From positions 1-64,000 of the forward strand of contig CAWCUH010000012.1 of NCBI GenBank assembly GCA_963798655.1: 64,000 nucleotides of DNA, written 5' to 3'. Positions within the stretch are counted from its first letter, which is position 1; each line of letters begins with the position of its first letter. Source of the stretch: CAVSMC01 sp963798655 (GTDB lineage Bacteria; Pseudomonadota; Gammaproteobacteria; Burkholderiales; Casimicrobiaceae). The position numbers and the translations under genes were made by a program. Shown in pieces: positions 25,954 through 36,901 of this stretch. The notes beneath the pieces are model-generated. The model saw only the letters and a list, made by a program, of their open reading frames with translations. It was not told the origin of the DNA and ran no database searches.

Positions 25954-28299
25954 GTGAAGGCGACACTGCTGGCCGCGGCGCTCGCCGCGCTGTCATCCGC
26001 CGCCGTCGAGGCGGCCATCCTGACCGTCACGAACAACAACGACAGCGGGCCGGGAAGCCTTCGGGCCGCCGTCGCCGCATCGGCGAGCGGCGACACTGTC
26101 ACCTTCGACCCGGCCGTCAAAGGCAAGATCGTCCTCACCTCGGGGCAGATCTCGATCGACGCACGCGCTGACGATAACGTGGCCCGGGCTGGCGGTAGCT
26201 GCAGATCGAAGGCAACGCGAACGATCGGATCTTCGAGATCCTGGACGCGGCGCCCGCTTCGTGTCCCGCGCCCACGGCGCCTCTCGACTACGTCGTCACG
26301 ATCTCCGGATTGGGGCTCGGCAACGGTGCGCGCACCAACGGCGAAGCGGGCGGAGCCATCGCTGCGGTCCACAGCTTGAACCTGGACTCGGTCGTCATTT
26401 ACGGTAATGCCGCCCAAGACGGCGGTGGCATCGCCTTCTTCACGCAGTACGCCGGGCAGTCGCTGTCGATCACGAACTCCGTGTTGGTCGACAATCGGGC
26501 GAAGCCGCTCTCCGCGACCACGGACGCTGCCGTGGGGGGCGGACTGTTCATCTACGACTATTTCGTCTATTGCGGGAATGCGAACATCACCAAGACGATT
26601 CCCGGCGACGGTGACGATCGCCAACACCGTGCTGGCCGGCAATCGCGCGCAGCCCGTCGCCGGCAGCGGCGCGCCCGGTCTCGGCGGCGCGATCTTCGCC
26701 CGGGCGTACGTCGACATCACGATGACCGACAGCCGAATGGTCGACAACCACCTCGATGTCCCCAACCCGCCCGATCCGGGGCTCTTTATACAGGCGGAGC
26801 CTTCTATGGTTACGCGAAGTCGCTGACGTTCGTACGTTCGGAAATTTCGGACAACAGCGTGTCGGCCGGCGGCGTCCTGTCGTTCGGCGGCGCCTTCGTC
26901 GTCAGCAACAACGATTCCACGCTCCAGGCGCCCGCCGACGCGATGGCGTTCAAGCTCATCGATTCGACGGTATCGGGCAACACGGCCAATAACCTCGCGG
27001 GCATCTCCGTGAGCTGCAACGTCGCGCTCGAGCTCGACAACTCGACGGTGAACAACAATACCGACCCGTCGGGAACCGGTTCGGGGTTTACCGGCGGCAT
27101 CTTCGTGGGCAATGCAAAGTCGACCGACGATGTGACGAACTGCACGCCGCCGACGCTGACGATGGCGTCGTCCATTCTCGCCAACAGCGGGGCCGCGCCG
27201 AGGCTCGATCTCAAGACCGACACGGCGGCGCCGGGCCTCGCGAGCTTCACCGTCAATGCCAACAATTCGCTGATCCAGACGATCTGCCCGTTCTGCAGCA
27301 TCACGGTGTCGGGCAGCAACAACCTTCCGCAAGGGACGGACCCGCAGCTCGGCCCGCTCGCTTACAACGGCGGACTCACGCGCACGCAGCCGCCGCTGCC
27401 GGGAAGCCCGGTGATCGACGCAGGTGCCAACCCGCTGTCGCTGACGCTCGACCAGCGCGGATCGCCGCGCGTCGTCGGTGTCGCGGCCGACATGGGTGCT
27501 TCCGAGCCGGTCGTCATTGCAGCGCGACTGCTCGTGCCGGACGGCACGTCGATCAAGCAGACGTTCGGCGCGTATCCCGACACGAAGTGGTTCGCGCTGG
27601 GCGTCGAGCCCGGAAAGACCTACGCCATCGAAGCCGCGGACGTCGGACGACGATCTGACGGCGAACGCGATCGGAGCGCTCGGCCTCTATGACGTCGACG
27701 GCGTGTCGCCGCCGCCCGAGGCGAGCGTCGACTGCACGGCGGCGAACCGGCCGCCGGCGGTCGACGGGGCCGCCGACGGCATCCGCTGCATCCTGCGCAC
27801 CGCGCCGGCCGCCTTCGCGGTGTTCCTGAACAAGCGGCCGGTGTACGTGAAGGCGACGCGAATGAATCCGGCGACCGGCGGCGGCTCGCAGTTCAAGGTC
27901 CGCGCGCGCGAGGCGACGATCTACGGCCGCTGGCTCACCAACACTTTCGACTACCACATCGAGGTCGAGAACACGACGGGCGATGCGATGTGCGTCGAGC
28001 TCGCGAGCTATCCCGCAACGGGACTGAGCTACGACCCGTACACCGGATGGGACAACCTCATCGACGTCGCAACGTTGACGGTGCCGCCGTTTGGCGCCGT
28101 CAAGACGGTGACGCCGATGGGCTCGAGCGTCGACGGCGACACGGAAGGAACGTTGCGCATCGGTGCCTGCGGCTCGCAGGTCAATCTGATTCCGGGGGCG
28201 CTGCACGTGTCGACGTACGCCTTCAACAGCACCCTGAACAAGTACGTCTACTTCTTCACCACGACCGCGAACGACGGCAAGACGCGCAGCTCGTGGTGA
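25954..28299 (+). pseudogene. Array gene 1: secreted beta-helix protein with shared C-terminal domain, frameshifted
   Basis: GTG 25954 follows GGGGAGGGG. The signal peptide MKATLLAAALAALSSAAVEA is followed by ILTVTNNNDSGPGSLRAAVAAS, the CSLREAI-like start of right-handed beta-helix proteins, and Asn/Thr-rich coils (SLSITNSVLVDNRAK, TFVRSEISDN, LELDNSTVNNN). From about 27525 the shared domain begins (RLLVPDGTSIKQTFGAYPDTKWFA) with four Cys (VDC, IRC, MC, GAC) and ends TRSSW. The frame changes near 26158, 26198, 26605, 26785 and 27648, with net zero over 782 codons. The intact paralogue at 36902 shows the original organisation. No ligand or enzymatic motif seen. Confidence 0.8.
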
Positions 28300-28316
28300 T
28301 CACGCAAAGGGAGCGC

Positions 28317-29174
28317 ATGATGAACGCACGCAACATTGCAATCGCAATGCTAGGGGTCGTTGCATCCGTGCTCGCGCCGCAAGCCGGCGCCGCGGGCCCG
28401 CTCGCGAACACGTCGGTGGCCAATGCGCGCGTCGTGGTGCCCGACGGCTCGTCGCTGCTGCAGGCGATCGGCGGCGGCGAGACGCGCTGGTTCGTCTTCG
28501 GCGTCGAGCCCGGCAAGAGCTACGTCGTCGAAGTCGTCGACCCCTACGGCGATCTCGCCTCGAACACCATCGGCGCCGTCGCGATCACCGACGCGAGCGG
28601 CGTCGCCGCACCGCCGGAGGCGACCATCGATTGCACGGCGAACCAGCGCGCTCCGGCGCTCGAAGTCGCCGCCGACGGCAAGCGCTGCGTCGTGCGCGCC
28701 TTTCCGCCGGCAATCGGCACCGCGCAGAACAAGCGCGGCATCTATGTCTCGGTCGGCTCGGTTGCCGGCAACCAGTTCCAGATCCGCGTGCGCGAGAGCA
28801 CGATGTACGGCCGCTGGACCACCAACGGCTACGACTTCCACATCGAGCTCGAGAACACCACCTCCGACTCGATCTGCGCGGAGATCGTGTTCTACCCCAA
28901 CAGCGGCGATACCTTCAGCGGCACGTGGAGCGGCGGCCTGTTGACGCGCACGCTCACCATCCCGCCGTTCGGCGCCAACAAGACGATCCTCAACAACGCG
29001 ACGCTGGTGGGCCCGGACAACAAGGGCACGGTGCGCATCGGTGCCTGCGGCACGGCCAATCTCGTGCCCGGCGCGCTGCACGTGAGCACCTACGCGTACA
29101 ACCCGGTGACCGACAAGTTCCTCTACTTCTTCACCAACGCCGCGAACAACGGGTCCACCGCCAACAGCTGGTAG
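28317..29174 (+). CDS. Array gene 2: secreted stand-alone C-terminal-domain protein (285 aa)
   Basis: Signal peptide MMNARNIAIAMLGVVASVLAPQAGAA, then the shared domain alone: VVVPDGSSLLQAIGGGETRWFV, FGVEPGKSYVVEVVDPYGDL, Cys in ATIDCTAN, GKRCVVR, SICAEI and IGACGT, the invariant RVRESTMYGRWTT, LVPGALHVSTYAYN, and an end in ANSW. The first half has the strand pattern of bacterial pre-peptidase C-terminal (PPC-like) jelly-roll domains; that is a fold guess, not a match. GGGAG precedes the double ATG. It starts 17 bases after gene 1 and is nearly identical to the genes at 36002 and 39263. Confidence 0.85.
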   Translation: MMNARNIAIAMLGVVASVLAPQAGAAGPLANTSVANARVVVPDGSSLLQAIGGGETRWFVFGVEPGKSYVVEVVDPYGDLASNTIGAVAITDASGVAAPPEATIDCTANQRAPALEVAADGKRCVVRAFPPAIGTAQNKRGIYVSVGSVAGNQFQIRVRESTMYGRWTTNGYDFHIELENTTSDSICAEIVFYPNSGDTFSGTWSGGLLTRTLTIPPFGANKTILNNATLVGPDNKGTVRIGACGTANLVPGALHVSTYAYNPVTDKFLYFFTNAANNGSTANSW

Positions 29175-29244
29175 CGCGTCGAACGCAAACGCTCGGCGTG
29201 CCGCGCAAGCGGTGCCGCCGCGCGTAATGCCGCGAGGAGGCGCC

Positions 29245-29360
29245 ATGAAGCGCTTCGTACGCTGGCACTGTGGGCGGCGCGGACCGGCGTACACGCGGCG
29301 ACGTTCACCGTCACCCGCGAACTCGCGCATTCGCGCGACGCGATGGCGGCACTGGATTGA
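29245..29360 (+). pseudogene. Remnant 5' end of another array member
   Basis: After GAGGAGG, ATG 29245 starts MKRFV; in a shifted frame the text continues TLALWAARTGVHAATFTVT and stops at 29358-29360. A signal peptide followed by ATFTVT is how the beta-helix members of this array begin (AAPFTVT, AAPLTVT). The rest of such a gene is absent: the next gene starts 35 bases later. Interpreted as a deleted or displaced family member. Short and partly out of frame. Confidence 0.4.
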
Positions 29361-29394
29361 CGACAACGTAACGCTGATCTTCGCGAGGAAAGCC

Positions 29395-32020
29395 ATGACA
29401 CATGCGAAGGCGCGCTCTAAGCCTGCTCTTCTTCGCCGGATTGTCCTGGTTGCAGTCCTCGTGGCAATGAGTCAGTCGATCGCGTCCGCCCAAGTGCTCA
29501 ATCTCAGCCACGACCTCGTTACGCTCGGCATCGCAGGCCAGAATCTGACGCCAAACAATCCGGCGCTCGACGCGCGGCCGCTGATCCAGGCGGGCGCCAA
29601 CTACGCCGCCATCCACGGCATCCCGGTCGTCACCGTCGACAACGGCGACTACTACCTGCTCACGGACCAGCAGCCGAACGCGACGATCATCCCGGCCTGC
29701 CTCACGGGCGGCACGATAGATTTTGCCGACTCCACGTTGTGGTTCAGAGGGCCGTTTCTGCCGAACGGCATCCAGCTCTATCGCTGCACCAATTTCACGC
29801 TGAAGAATTTCAAGACGGATTTCATCCATCCTCCGTACACGCACGTACAGCTGACATCGATTAACCCGGCTGCTCGCACGCTGAGCTACGCGACGTTGCC
29901 CGGATGGCCGGATCCGAGCACGTTCAATAGCGCCGTCGACCCGTTCGGCGAGAACGGGCGGTGGGCGGCGGTCTTTCGCAACGGGCAAATCGTTCCGGGC
30001 ACGAGCCGCATGCTCCTTACGCAGCCCATCGCGAGCGGCACGCTGGCGCTGGTGCAAGACAACACCCCATGGACACAGGCGGCGACGCTCGCCACCCTGC
30101 AGCCGGGCGATACGATCGTCGTCACCGCGCGCGGGGGAGGCGGGGCCATCCTGGTATGGGAAGGTGACGGGGTGACGGTGTCGAACGTCACGATCCAGGG
30201 ATCGGCCGAAACAGGCATCCAGTTCTATTCCTGCAAGAACTCCACCGCCGATCACGTGAATGTGGTACCACGCCCGGGAACGGGGCTCGTCGGTTCCAAT
30301 GCAGACGCGATCCATTTCGTGTCGACGCGGGAGAACAACCACATCACCAACAGCTATTCCAGCCGCACGATGGACGACGGACTGGTGATGGACAACCAGC
30401 ACGCGGCACTCGTGCTGTTGCAAACGCCGCCGCGCCAATTACGCGTGCGGCGCGATCAGTACCTGCGCTTCCCCAATGGCACGTCGGTCAACTTCGTCGA
30501 TCCCGCGACGACGCTGGAGTCGTCGATCGGCGCCGTGATCGTGTCGCAGAATCCACCGGACGGGCTCCCGCAGTTCAACGAGACGGTGGACCTCACGTTC
30601 GATCGGGATCTTCCGACATTGCCCGCGGGCATGGCGATGGCGTACGCCGACCCGCTCATGCGGGGCCAGGGATCGAGCATCACGGACAGCGTCGCCGAGG
30701 ACACCTGGGGCGGTCGCGGCATCTGGATCGCCGGGCTGCGCGGGCTCACGGTCGAGCGCAACATCGTGCGGCGCACGAGCAACGCGGGAATCATCCTGTC
30801 GTCGTCGACCGACCCTTTCGACACGGGCGACATCGGCGCGCCCTCGCACGACGTGCTGATCCAGAACAACCTCGTCGTCGACGCGCTGGGTCCGGCCGCC
30901 GCTGGAACGGGCGTGCAGGGCTCGCTCGGCGCAATCCAAGTCGTTTCGACGGACAACAACCAGTTCGGCTTCGCGTCGGCGCCGGGAAACACGAACATCT
31001 CGATCGTGAACAACACGATCGCGAACGCGGGGCGCTCGGGCATATGGGTGGGCGAGGTTAGTGGCGGCACCATCGCGAACAATACGATCGCGCTCTACGA
31101 TCAGCGCCCGGAGCTTCCGATTTTCGGCATTCCGCCGCCGTTTCTCACGCAGGTCGGGATCGATTCCGCTTCGCCAATCGTGATCCGCTACAGCTCCGGG
31201 GTCACCAGCCAAAACAACACGATCTTGCCGACGTTTCGCGTGCTGATGCCGGACGGCACGTCGTTGAGCCAGACGTTTTCCGCGTACCCGGAGACACGCT
31301 GGTTCGCGCTGACCGTCGAGCCCGGCAAGACGTACGTGATCGAAGCGGCGGATACCGGCGGCGATCTGACAGCGAACGCGATCGGGACGCTCGGCGTCTA
31401 CGACATCGACAGCTCGTCTTCACCGCCCGAGGCCACCGTCGATTGCACGGCCGCGAACGGTTCGCGTCCGCCTGCGGTGGACGTCAACAGCGACGGGATA
31501 CGCTGCATTGTGCGCACTGCGTTGCCGGCGGCGGGCATGCAGCAGAACAAGCGAGCCGTCTTCGTCAAGGTGACGCGGATGGATCCGGCGCTGGGCGGTG
31601 GATCGCAGTTCAGGATCCGCGCGCGTGAAGCGACGCTGTATGGCCGGTGGCTCAACAGCGGTCCCTACGCCTTTCACGTCGAGGTCGGAAAACACGATGG
31701 CCGATTAAGCGTGCGTCGAAATTGCACAACTTCCGCGTTCCGGAGTGACGTACGCCGCGGGTCCGGGCTGGTCCGGCCCCGTGACCGCGTCCACGCTGAA
31801 CGTGCCGGCGTTCGGGGCAGCCAAGGTGGTGATCCCGAACGGCGTGCCGGTGGGCGCCGATACCGACGGCACACTGCGGATCAACGCGTGTTCGACGCCG
31901 AGCAATCTGTTGCCCGCGGGTCTGCACGTGAGCACCTACGCATTCGACTCGCTCAACAATCGCTACATCTACTTTGTCACCTATGCAGCCAACAGCGGCG
32001 CGACCAGCAACAGCTGGTGA
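29395..32020 (+). pseudogene. Array gene 3: pectate-lyase-like beta-helix plus shared C-terminal domain, frameshifted
   Basis: Signal peptide (to about residue 32, SIASAQ). Residues 33-605 resemble a pectin-lyase-like single-strand beta-helix: GGTIDFADSTLWF, GVTVSNVTIQGSAETGIQFY, DGLVMDN, GLTVERNIVRRTSNAGIILS, NISIVNNTIANAGRSGIWVGEVSGGTIANNTIAL. It is a different helix from that of array genes 1, 4 and 6. The shared domain starts at about 31228 (VLMPDGTSLSQTFSAYPETRWFA). At about 31687 an extra base shifts the frame and, in the corrected frame, TAA at 31706-31708 interrupts NTMAD*ACVEI; the domain then runs to 32020 (SNSW). Without these changes it would be ~875 residues. Confidence 0.8.
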
Positions 32021-32159
32021 CAGCCTCTTGAGCAGGCGCGGCGCGAGCTAGCGGACCGCAACGATGCAAGTCTTGACCGGCGCGCTTTCATGCACGGCGT
32101 CGCGGCAGATGGCGCAATTGTGCGCTGCACCGCAAGCGCTGAGTTGTCGAGCGGTGGTA

Positions 32160-32189
32160 TTGCGTTTTGGCGAAAAACCCGCTTACACT
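32160..32189 (+). promoter_or_regulatory. Candidate sigma70-type promoter before array gene 4
   Basis: In the 274-base gap between array genes 3 and 4, TTGCGT (32160-32165) and TACACT (32184-32189) are 18 bases apart. It is the only plausible -35/-10 pair I noticed in the array's larger gaps. Weak consensus match; gap otherwise holds no recognised feature. Confidence 0.3.
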
Positions 32190-32294
32190 CGCCGACCCAA
32201 TACGAACAACAAGGCGCGTCGGTCTTCGGCGGCGCGCTCCGCCCGACAACGCAACAAAGGCGCGCGCGGCCTAAAGGTCGCGAGGGAGGCGCGA

Positions 32295-35200
32295 ATGGAT
32301 ACGAACGGCAGGCGAGCGCTACGCGCTCATGCCCGCAACGCGGCAATTGTGGCGTCGCTTCTGCTCGTGTCGCCGGCCGCGCTTCATGCGGCGCCGTTCA
32401 CCGTCACCAATCTGGACGACAGCGGCGCCGGCAGCCTGCGCGATGCGATCGCGCAGGCGAATGCCGCCCCGGGTCCCGACACAATTACCTTCGGCGTAAC
32501 CGGCGTGATCAGCCTGATCGGCTCGATCGTCATCAATGATGCGTTGACGATCACCGGCCCCGGCGCCGACAAGCTGTTCATCGACGGCAACGCGTTCGAC
32601 CGCATCTTCATCATCGCGGACCCATCGCCGCCGGCGTGCCCGGCGGTCAGCGCGCCGATGGATTATCTCGTGACGATCAGCGGCATGACGCTGCAACGCG
32701 CGCACCGAAACGCGGACAACTCGGGCGGTGCGATCGTGACTACGCACAGCCTGGCGCTTGACTCGGTGATCATCCGCGACAACCAGGCAAGAGCAGGCGC
32801 CGGCGTCAGCTTTCTCACCCAATACGCCGGACAGACGCTGACCATCTCGAACTCGGCGTTCTACAACAACATCGCGAAGCCGCTGTCGGTCGTGACGTCG
32901 AGCCAGAACGGCGGCGCGTTCCGCGTCGTCGAGAATTGCGGCGGCACCAACGTCAACACAGCGATCCCGGTCACGGTGACGGTGACGAACACGCTGTTCA
33001 ACGGCAACCGCGCGCAGCCGCTCAACAGCGGGTTCGGCGGCTTCGGCGGCGCGATCTTTTCGCAGGCGTACGCCGACATCACCATCACCGACAGCCGCAT
33101 CGTCGGCAACTTCGTCGATGCGCCAAATCCGCCGGCCGCGAACCAGACGTACCAGGGCGGCGGCATCCGCGGCTACGCGAAGTCGTGGACGATCCAGCGC
33201 ACCGAGATCTCCGACAACGCCGTGCTCGACGTGACGGGCAGCGACCAGACGCGCGGCGGCGGCATGCACGTGTTCAACAGCGACCCGAATCTTCAGGGAG
33301 CCGCCGACGTAGCCGCGGTGAAGATCATCGACTCGACAATCTCCGGCAACAGCGTGCCGGCGACGGCGGGCGGCATCCTTGTATTCGGCAACGTCGCGCT
33401 CGAGCTCGACAACACGACGGTCGCGTTCAACCTAGCGGGCAACACCCGCACCGGCGGCATCGTGCTGTCGACGGGCGCCACATCGCCGCCGACGGCAGGC
33501 AACACGACGGCACCGACGCTGAAGATGCAGTCGTCGATCCTCGGGCGCAGCTCGCCCACGACGGCCGACCTGTCGACCAACGTCGCGCTGATGCCGTCGT
33601 TCACCGTCGACGCGACGAAGTCGCTGATTCAAGCGATCTGCGCTTCGTGCAACATCACCGTCGGCGGCAGCGGCAACCTCGTCGGTGCGTTTCCGCCGTT
33701 GCAGCCGCTGGGTTACCACGGTGGCGGCAGCCGCACGCATGCGCTGTTCGGCGGGAGCATCCCGATCGACGCCGGCGCGAACCCGCTCGCGCTCGCCACC
33801 GACCAGCGCGGCTTCGCCCGCGTCGTCGGAGCAGCGGCCGACATGGGCGCGTACGAGTGGAGCGGCGCTCCCGTCTACAACCCCGCCTTCGCGTACTTCG
33901 TCACGCCCGGCGGCCTGTTGCAGATCGTCGACACGGCGACCAACACAAACCTCGCCACGGTGCCGGTCGGCAACAACCCCTATGCAGCCATTCCAAGTCC
34001 CTCCGGCACGCGTGTCTACGTGTCCAACTTCGCCGACAACACCGTGTCGTTCATCGACGGCAACCTGAGGCGCAATCTTGCGACCCTCGGCGTCGACGCG
34101 GGCCCGCAAGGCATGGCGGTGAACCCGACCGGCACGCGGCTCTACGTCGCGGGTTCGACGGCGGGCATGGTCACGGTCGTCGATACGACGCAGCGGGTCG
34201 TGCTCGCGCACGTGCCGGTCCCCGGCGCCGCCGACGTCGTTGTCAACAACGCCGGCACCAACGCCTACGTGGCGTCGGGCAACGTGATCACGATCATCAA
34301 CACCGCGACGAATACGGTCAGCGGGTCGATCCCGCTGCCCGGACTCACCGCCATCGGCACGATCGCGATTTCCCCGAACGACGCGAAGATCTACGCGTGG
34401 TCGGATCAGAATGCGAAGATCGCCGTCGTCGACACCGGGACCAACACCGTGACGACGACGATATCGATCCCGACCTCGTTCGCGAGCAATGGCATCGCCT
34501 TCCATCCCGCGGGCAACTTCGCCTACCACTCGACGGGGACGCAAGTGTCGGTGATCGACACGAAGACCGACCAGGTCGTGCGCACGGTGCCGCTCGGCAC
34601 GACGGCGAGCGGCGTGAACGGCGTTGCCGTGTCCGCCGACGGCACGCGTGTGTACGTCGCGACGCAGAACGGCGTCCGTGCGGTCGACACCGGCTTCTTC
34701 AACGTCATCGCGATCGGATCGGCACCGCTTCGCGCGATGGGCCGCTTCGTCGGCTCGATGGCGCCCGCGCATCAGCAATCGTTCAGCGGTCCTGTCGCGA
34801 CCGGCGTCGGCAGCGCGCGTGCGTCGATGGACTGCGCGGCGACCGCGCGCTGCGCGTTCCTGCGGGCATCGTTGACGGCGCCGCCGGGCAGGCCCGGCGC
34901 GCCCCCGCTCGACGCGACGATAACGGGCGTTGCCTTTCCGTACGGGCTGCTAAATCTGTCGGCTTTCGGCGCGCCCGGCTTCACGGCGACGTTCACGCTG
35001 ATCTTCCCCGCGGCGCTGCCGCCCGGCAGCGCGCTCTACAAATACGGACCGACATCCGGCACGCCGACGCCGCACTGGTACGCGATGCCGGCGACGATCG
35101 CGGGTAGCACGATCACGTACAGCGTGACCGACGGCGGACTCGGCGACGACGATCTCGCCGCCGACGGCGCGATCGTCACGACCGGGGGCCCGGCGGCGGC

Positions 35201-35984
35201 TTATGCGGGACGCGTGCTGGTTCCAGACGGCACGTCGGTGCGGCAGGCGTTCACGTCGTACCCCGAGACGCGCTGGTTCGCGCTGCCGGTCGAGCCCGGA
35301 AAGACGTACGTTCTCGACACCGCCGACGTCGACGGCGACCTTGCTGCGAACGGCGTCGGGTCGATCACCATCTTTGGCGAAGATCGCGTGTCGGGTCCGC
35401 CGGACGCGAGCGTGACGTGCTCGAACGGTGCGCGCGCGCCAGCGGTCGACGTCGCTGCCGACGGTGTGCGCTGCGTAATCTTCGCCGGCATTCCTTTCGC
35501 CGGACTGCTGCAGAACAAGCGGCCGGTCTACATCGCGGTGAATCGCATGGATCCAGCTGCCGGCGGTGGCGCGCAGTTCCGCGTCCGCGCGCGCGAGGCT
35601 ACGGTCTATGGTCGCTGGCTCACCGCGGGCTACGACTATCACGTCGAGACGCAGAACACGACGGCGGACCCGATGTGCCTGTGGGTGACGCGCTATCCCG
35701 CGTCGGGTCTGCAATACGCGCCGAACGGCGGCTGGTCGGGTGCCGTGCTCAATTTCTCCATGACGGTGCCCGCGTTCGGCGCGGTGAAGCAGGTGTTCAA
35801 CAACGGCGATTTCGTCGGTCCGGACGGCGAAGGCGCGCTTCGCCTCGGCGCGTGCGGCGGATCGTCGAACCTCGTGGCGGGCGGCTTGCACGCGTCGACG
35901 TACGCGTTCGACTCGGTCGCGAACCGCTACATCTACTTCTTCACGTCGACCGCGAACGACGGCAGGACGCGGAGCTCGTGGTGA
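32295..35984 (+). CDS. Array gene 4: beta-helix + YVTN propeller + shared C-terminal domain (1229 aa)
   Basis: Signal peptide about 1-33 (ends ALHA). Residues 34-525 form a beta-helix close to that of array genes 1 and 6 (FTVTNLDDSGAGSLRDAIAQAN, ADITITDSRIVGN, VKIIDSTISGNS, DMGAYEW). Residues ~531-812 are a YVTN-type beta-propeller (FVTPGGLLQIVDTATNTNLATVPVG, GTRVYVSNFADNTVSFIDG, NDAKIYAWSDQNAKIAVVDTGTNTV). At ~835-965 a segment ending VTDGGLGDDDLAADGAIV matches the choice-of-anchor U pattern. The shared domain starts at ~972 (VLVPDGTSVRQAF) and ends TRSSW. GAGGGAGG precedes ATG 32295. Likely a cell-surface or secreted adhesin-like protein; function unknown. Confidence 0.85.
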   Translation: MDTNGRRALRAHARNAAIVASLLLVSPAALHAAPFTVTNLDDSGAGSLRDAIAQANAAPGPDTITFGVTGVISLIGSIVINDALTITGPGADKLFIDGNAFDRIFIIADPSPPACPAVSAPMDYLVTISGMTLQRAHRNADNSGGAIVTTHSLALDSVIIRDNQARAGAGVSFLTQYAGQTLTISNSAFYNNIAKPLSVVTSSQNGGAFRVVENCGGTNVNTAIPVTVTVTNTLFNGNRAQPLNSGFGGFGGAIFSQAYADITITDSRIVGNFVDAPNPPAANQTYQGGGIRGYAKSWTIQRTEISDNAVLDVTGSDQTRGGGMHVFNSDPNLQGAADVAAVKIIDSTISGNSVPATAGGILVFGNVALELDNTTVAFNLAGNTRTGGIVLSTGATSPPTAGNTTAPTLKMQSSILGRSSPTTADLSTNVALMPSFTVDATKSLIQAICASCNITVGGSGNLVGAFPPLQPLGYHGGGSRTHALFGGSIPIDAGANPLALATDQRGFARVVGAAADMGAYEWSGAPVYNPAFAYFVTPGGLLQIVDTATNTNLATVPVGNNPYAAIPSPSGTRVYVSNFADNTVSFIDGNLRRNLATLGVDAGPQGMAVNPTGTRLYVAGSTAGMVTVVDTTQRVVLAHVPVPGAADVVVNNAGTNAYVASGNVITIINTATNTVSGSIPLPGLTAIGTIAISPNDAKIYAWSDQNAKIAVVDTGTNTVTTTISIPTSFASNGIAFHPAGNFAYHSTGTQVSVIDTKTDQVVRTVPLGTTASGVNGVAVSADGTRVYVATQNGVRAVDTGFFNVIAIGSAPLRAMGRFVGSMAPAHQQSFSGPVATGVGSARASMDCAATARCAFLRASLTAPPGRPGAPPLDATITGVAFPYGLLNLSAFGAPGFTATFTLIFPAALPPGSALYKYGPTSGTPTPHWYAMPATIAGSTITYSVTDGGLGDDDLAADGAIVTTGGPAAAYAGRVLVPDGTSVRQAFTSYPETRWFALPVEPGKTYVLDTADVDGDLAANGVGSITIFGEDRVSGPPDASVTCSNGARAPAVDVAADGVRCVIFAGIPFAGLLQNKRPVYIAVNRMDPAAGGGAQFRVRAREATVYGRWLTAGYDYHVETQNTTADPMCLWVTRYPASGLQYAPNGGWSGAVLNFSMTVPAFGAVKQVFNNGDFVGPDGEGALRLGACGGSSNLVAGGLHASTYAFDSVANRYIYFFTSTANDGRTRSSW

Positions 35985-36001
35985 TCACGCAAAGGGAGCG
36001 C

Positions 36002-36859
36002 ATGATGAACGCACGCAACGTCGCAGTCGCAACGTTAGGGGTCGTCGCATCCATGTTCGCGTCGCAAGCCAGCGCCGCCGGCCCGCTCGCCAACACGTCG
36101 GTGGCCAATGCGCGCGTCGTGGTGCCCGACGGCTCGTCGCTGCTGCAGGCGATCGGCGGCGGCGAGACGCGCTGGTTCGTCTTCGGCGTCGAGCCCGGCA
36201 AGAGCTACGTCGTCGAAGTCGTCGACCCCTACGGCGATCTCGCCTCGAACACGATCGGCGCCGTCGCGATCACCAATGCGAGCGGCGCCGCCCCACCGCC
36301 GGAGGCGACCGTCGACTGCACGGCGAACCAGCGCGCGCCCGCGCTCGAGGTCGCCACCGACGGCAAGCGCTGCGTCGTGCGCGCCTTTCCGCCGGCGATC
36401 GGCAACGCACAGAACAAGCGCGGCATCTACGTCTCGGTCGGCTCGGTCGCCGGTACGCAGTTCCAGATCCGCGTGCGCGAGAGCACGATGTACGGCCGCT
36501 GGACCACCAACGGCTACGACTTCCACGTCGAGCTCGAGAACACCACCTCCGACTCGATCTGCGCGGAGATCGTGTTCTACCCCAACAGCGGCGACACGTT
36601 CGGCGTCACCTGGAGCGGTGGTTTGTTGACCCGCACGCTGACCATCCCGCCGTTCGGCGCCAACAAGACGATCCTCAACAACGCGACGCTGGTGGGCCCG
36701 GACAACAAGGGCACGGTGCGCATCGGTGCCTGCGGCACGGCCAATCTCGTGCCCGGCGCGCTGCACGTGAGCACCTATGCGTACAACCCGGTCACCGACA
36801 AGTTCCTCTACTTCTTCACCAACGCCGCGAACAACGGCGCCACGAGCAATAGCTGGTAA
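36002..36859 (+). CDS. Array gene 5: secreted stand-alone domain protein (285 aa)
   Basis: Paralogue of array genes 2 and 7. Signal peptide MMNARNVAVATLGVVASMFA.. cleaved after SAA. The mature part differs from that of gene 7 at about five residues. The 5' junction, from the end of the preceding gene (GCTCGTGGTGATCACGCAAA) through GGGAGCGCATGATGAACGCA, is identical to that of gene 2, so the duplication included the gene boundary. Ends SNSW. Four cysteines conserved. Intact. Confidence 0.86.
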   Translation: MMNARNVAVATLGVVASMFASQASAAGPLANTSVANARVVVPDGSSLLQAIGGGETRWFVFGVEPGKSYVVEVVDPYGDLASNTIGAVAITNASGAAPPPEATVDCTANQRAPALEVATDGKRCVVRAFPPAIGNAQNKRGIYVSVGSVAGTQFQIRVRESTMYGRWTTNGYDFHVELENTTSDSICAEIVFYPNSGDTFGVTWSGGLLTRTLTIPPFGANKTILNNATLVGPDNKGTVRIGACGTANLVPGALHVSTYAYNPVTDKFLYFFTNAANNGATSNSW

Positions 36860-36901
36860 GCGTCTTCGGTGTCGGCGTTGCTCCACACGCAGGGAGGCGA
36901 T

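Noticed and set aside
32936..35107. 723-codon alternative plus-strand frame inside array gene 4
   Set aside because: Arg/His-rich out-of-frame text; the overlapping frame has clear domains and signal peptide.
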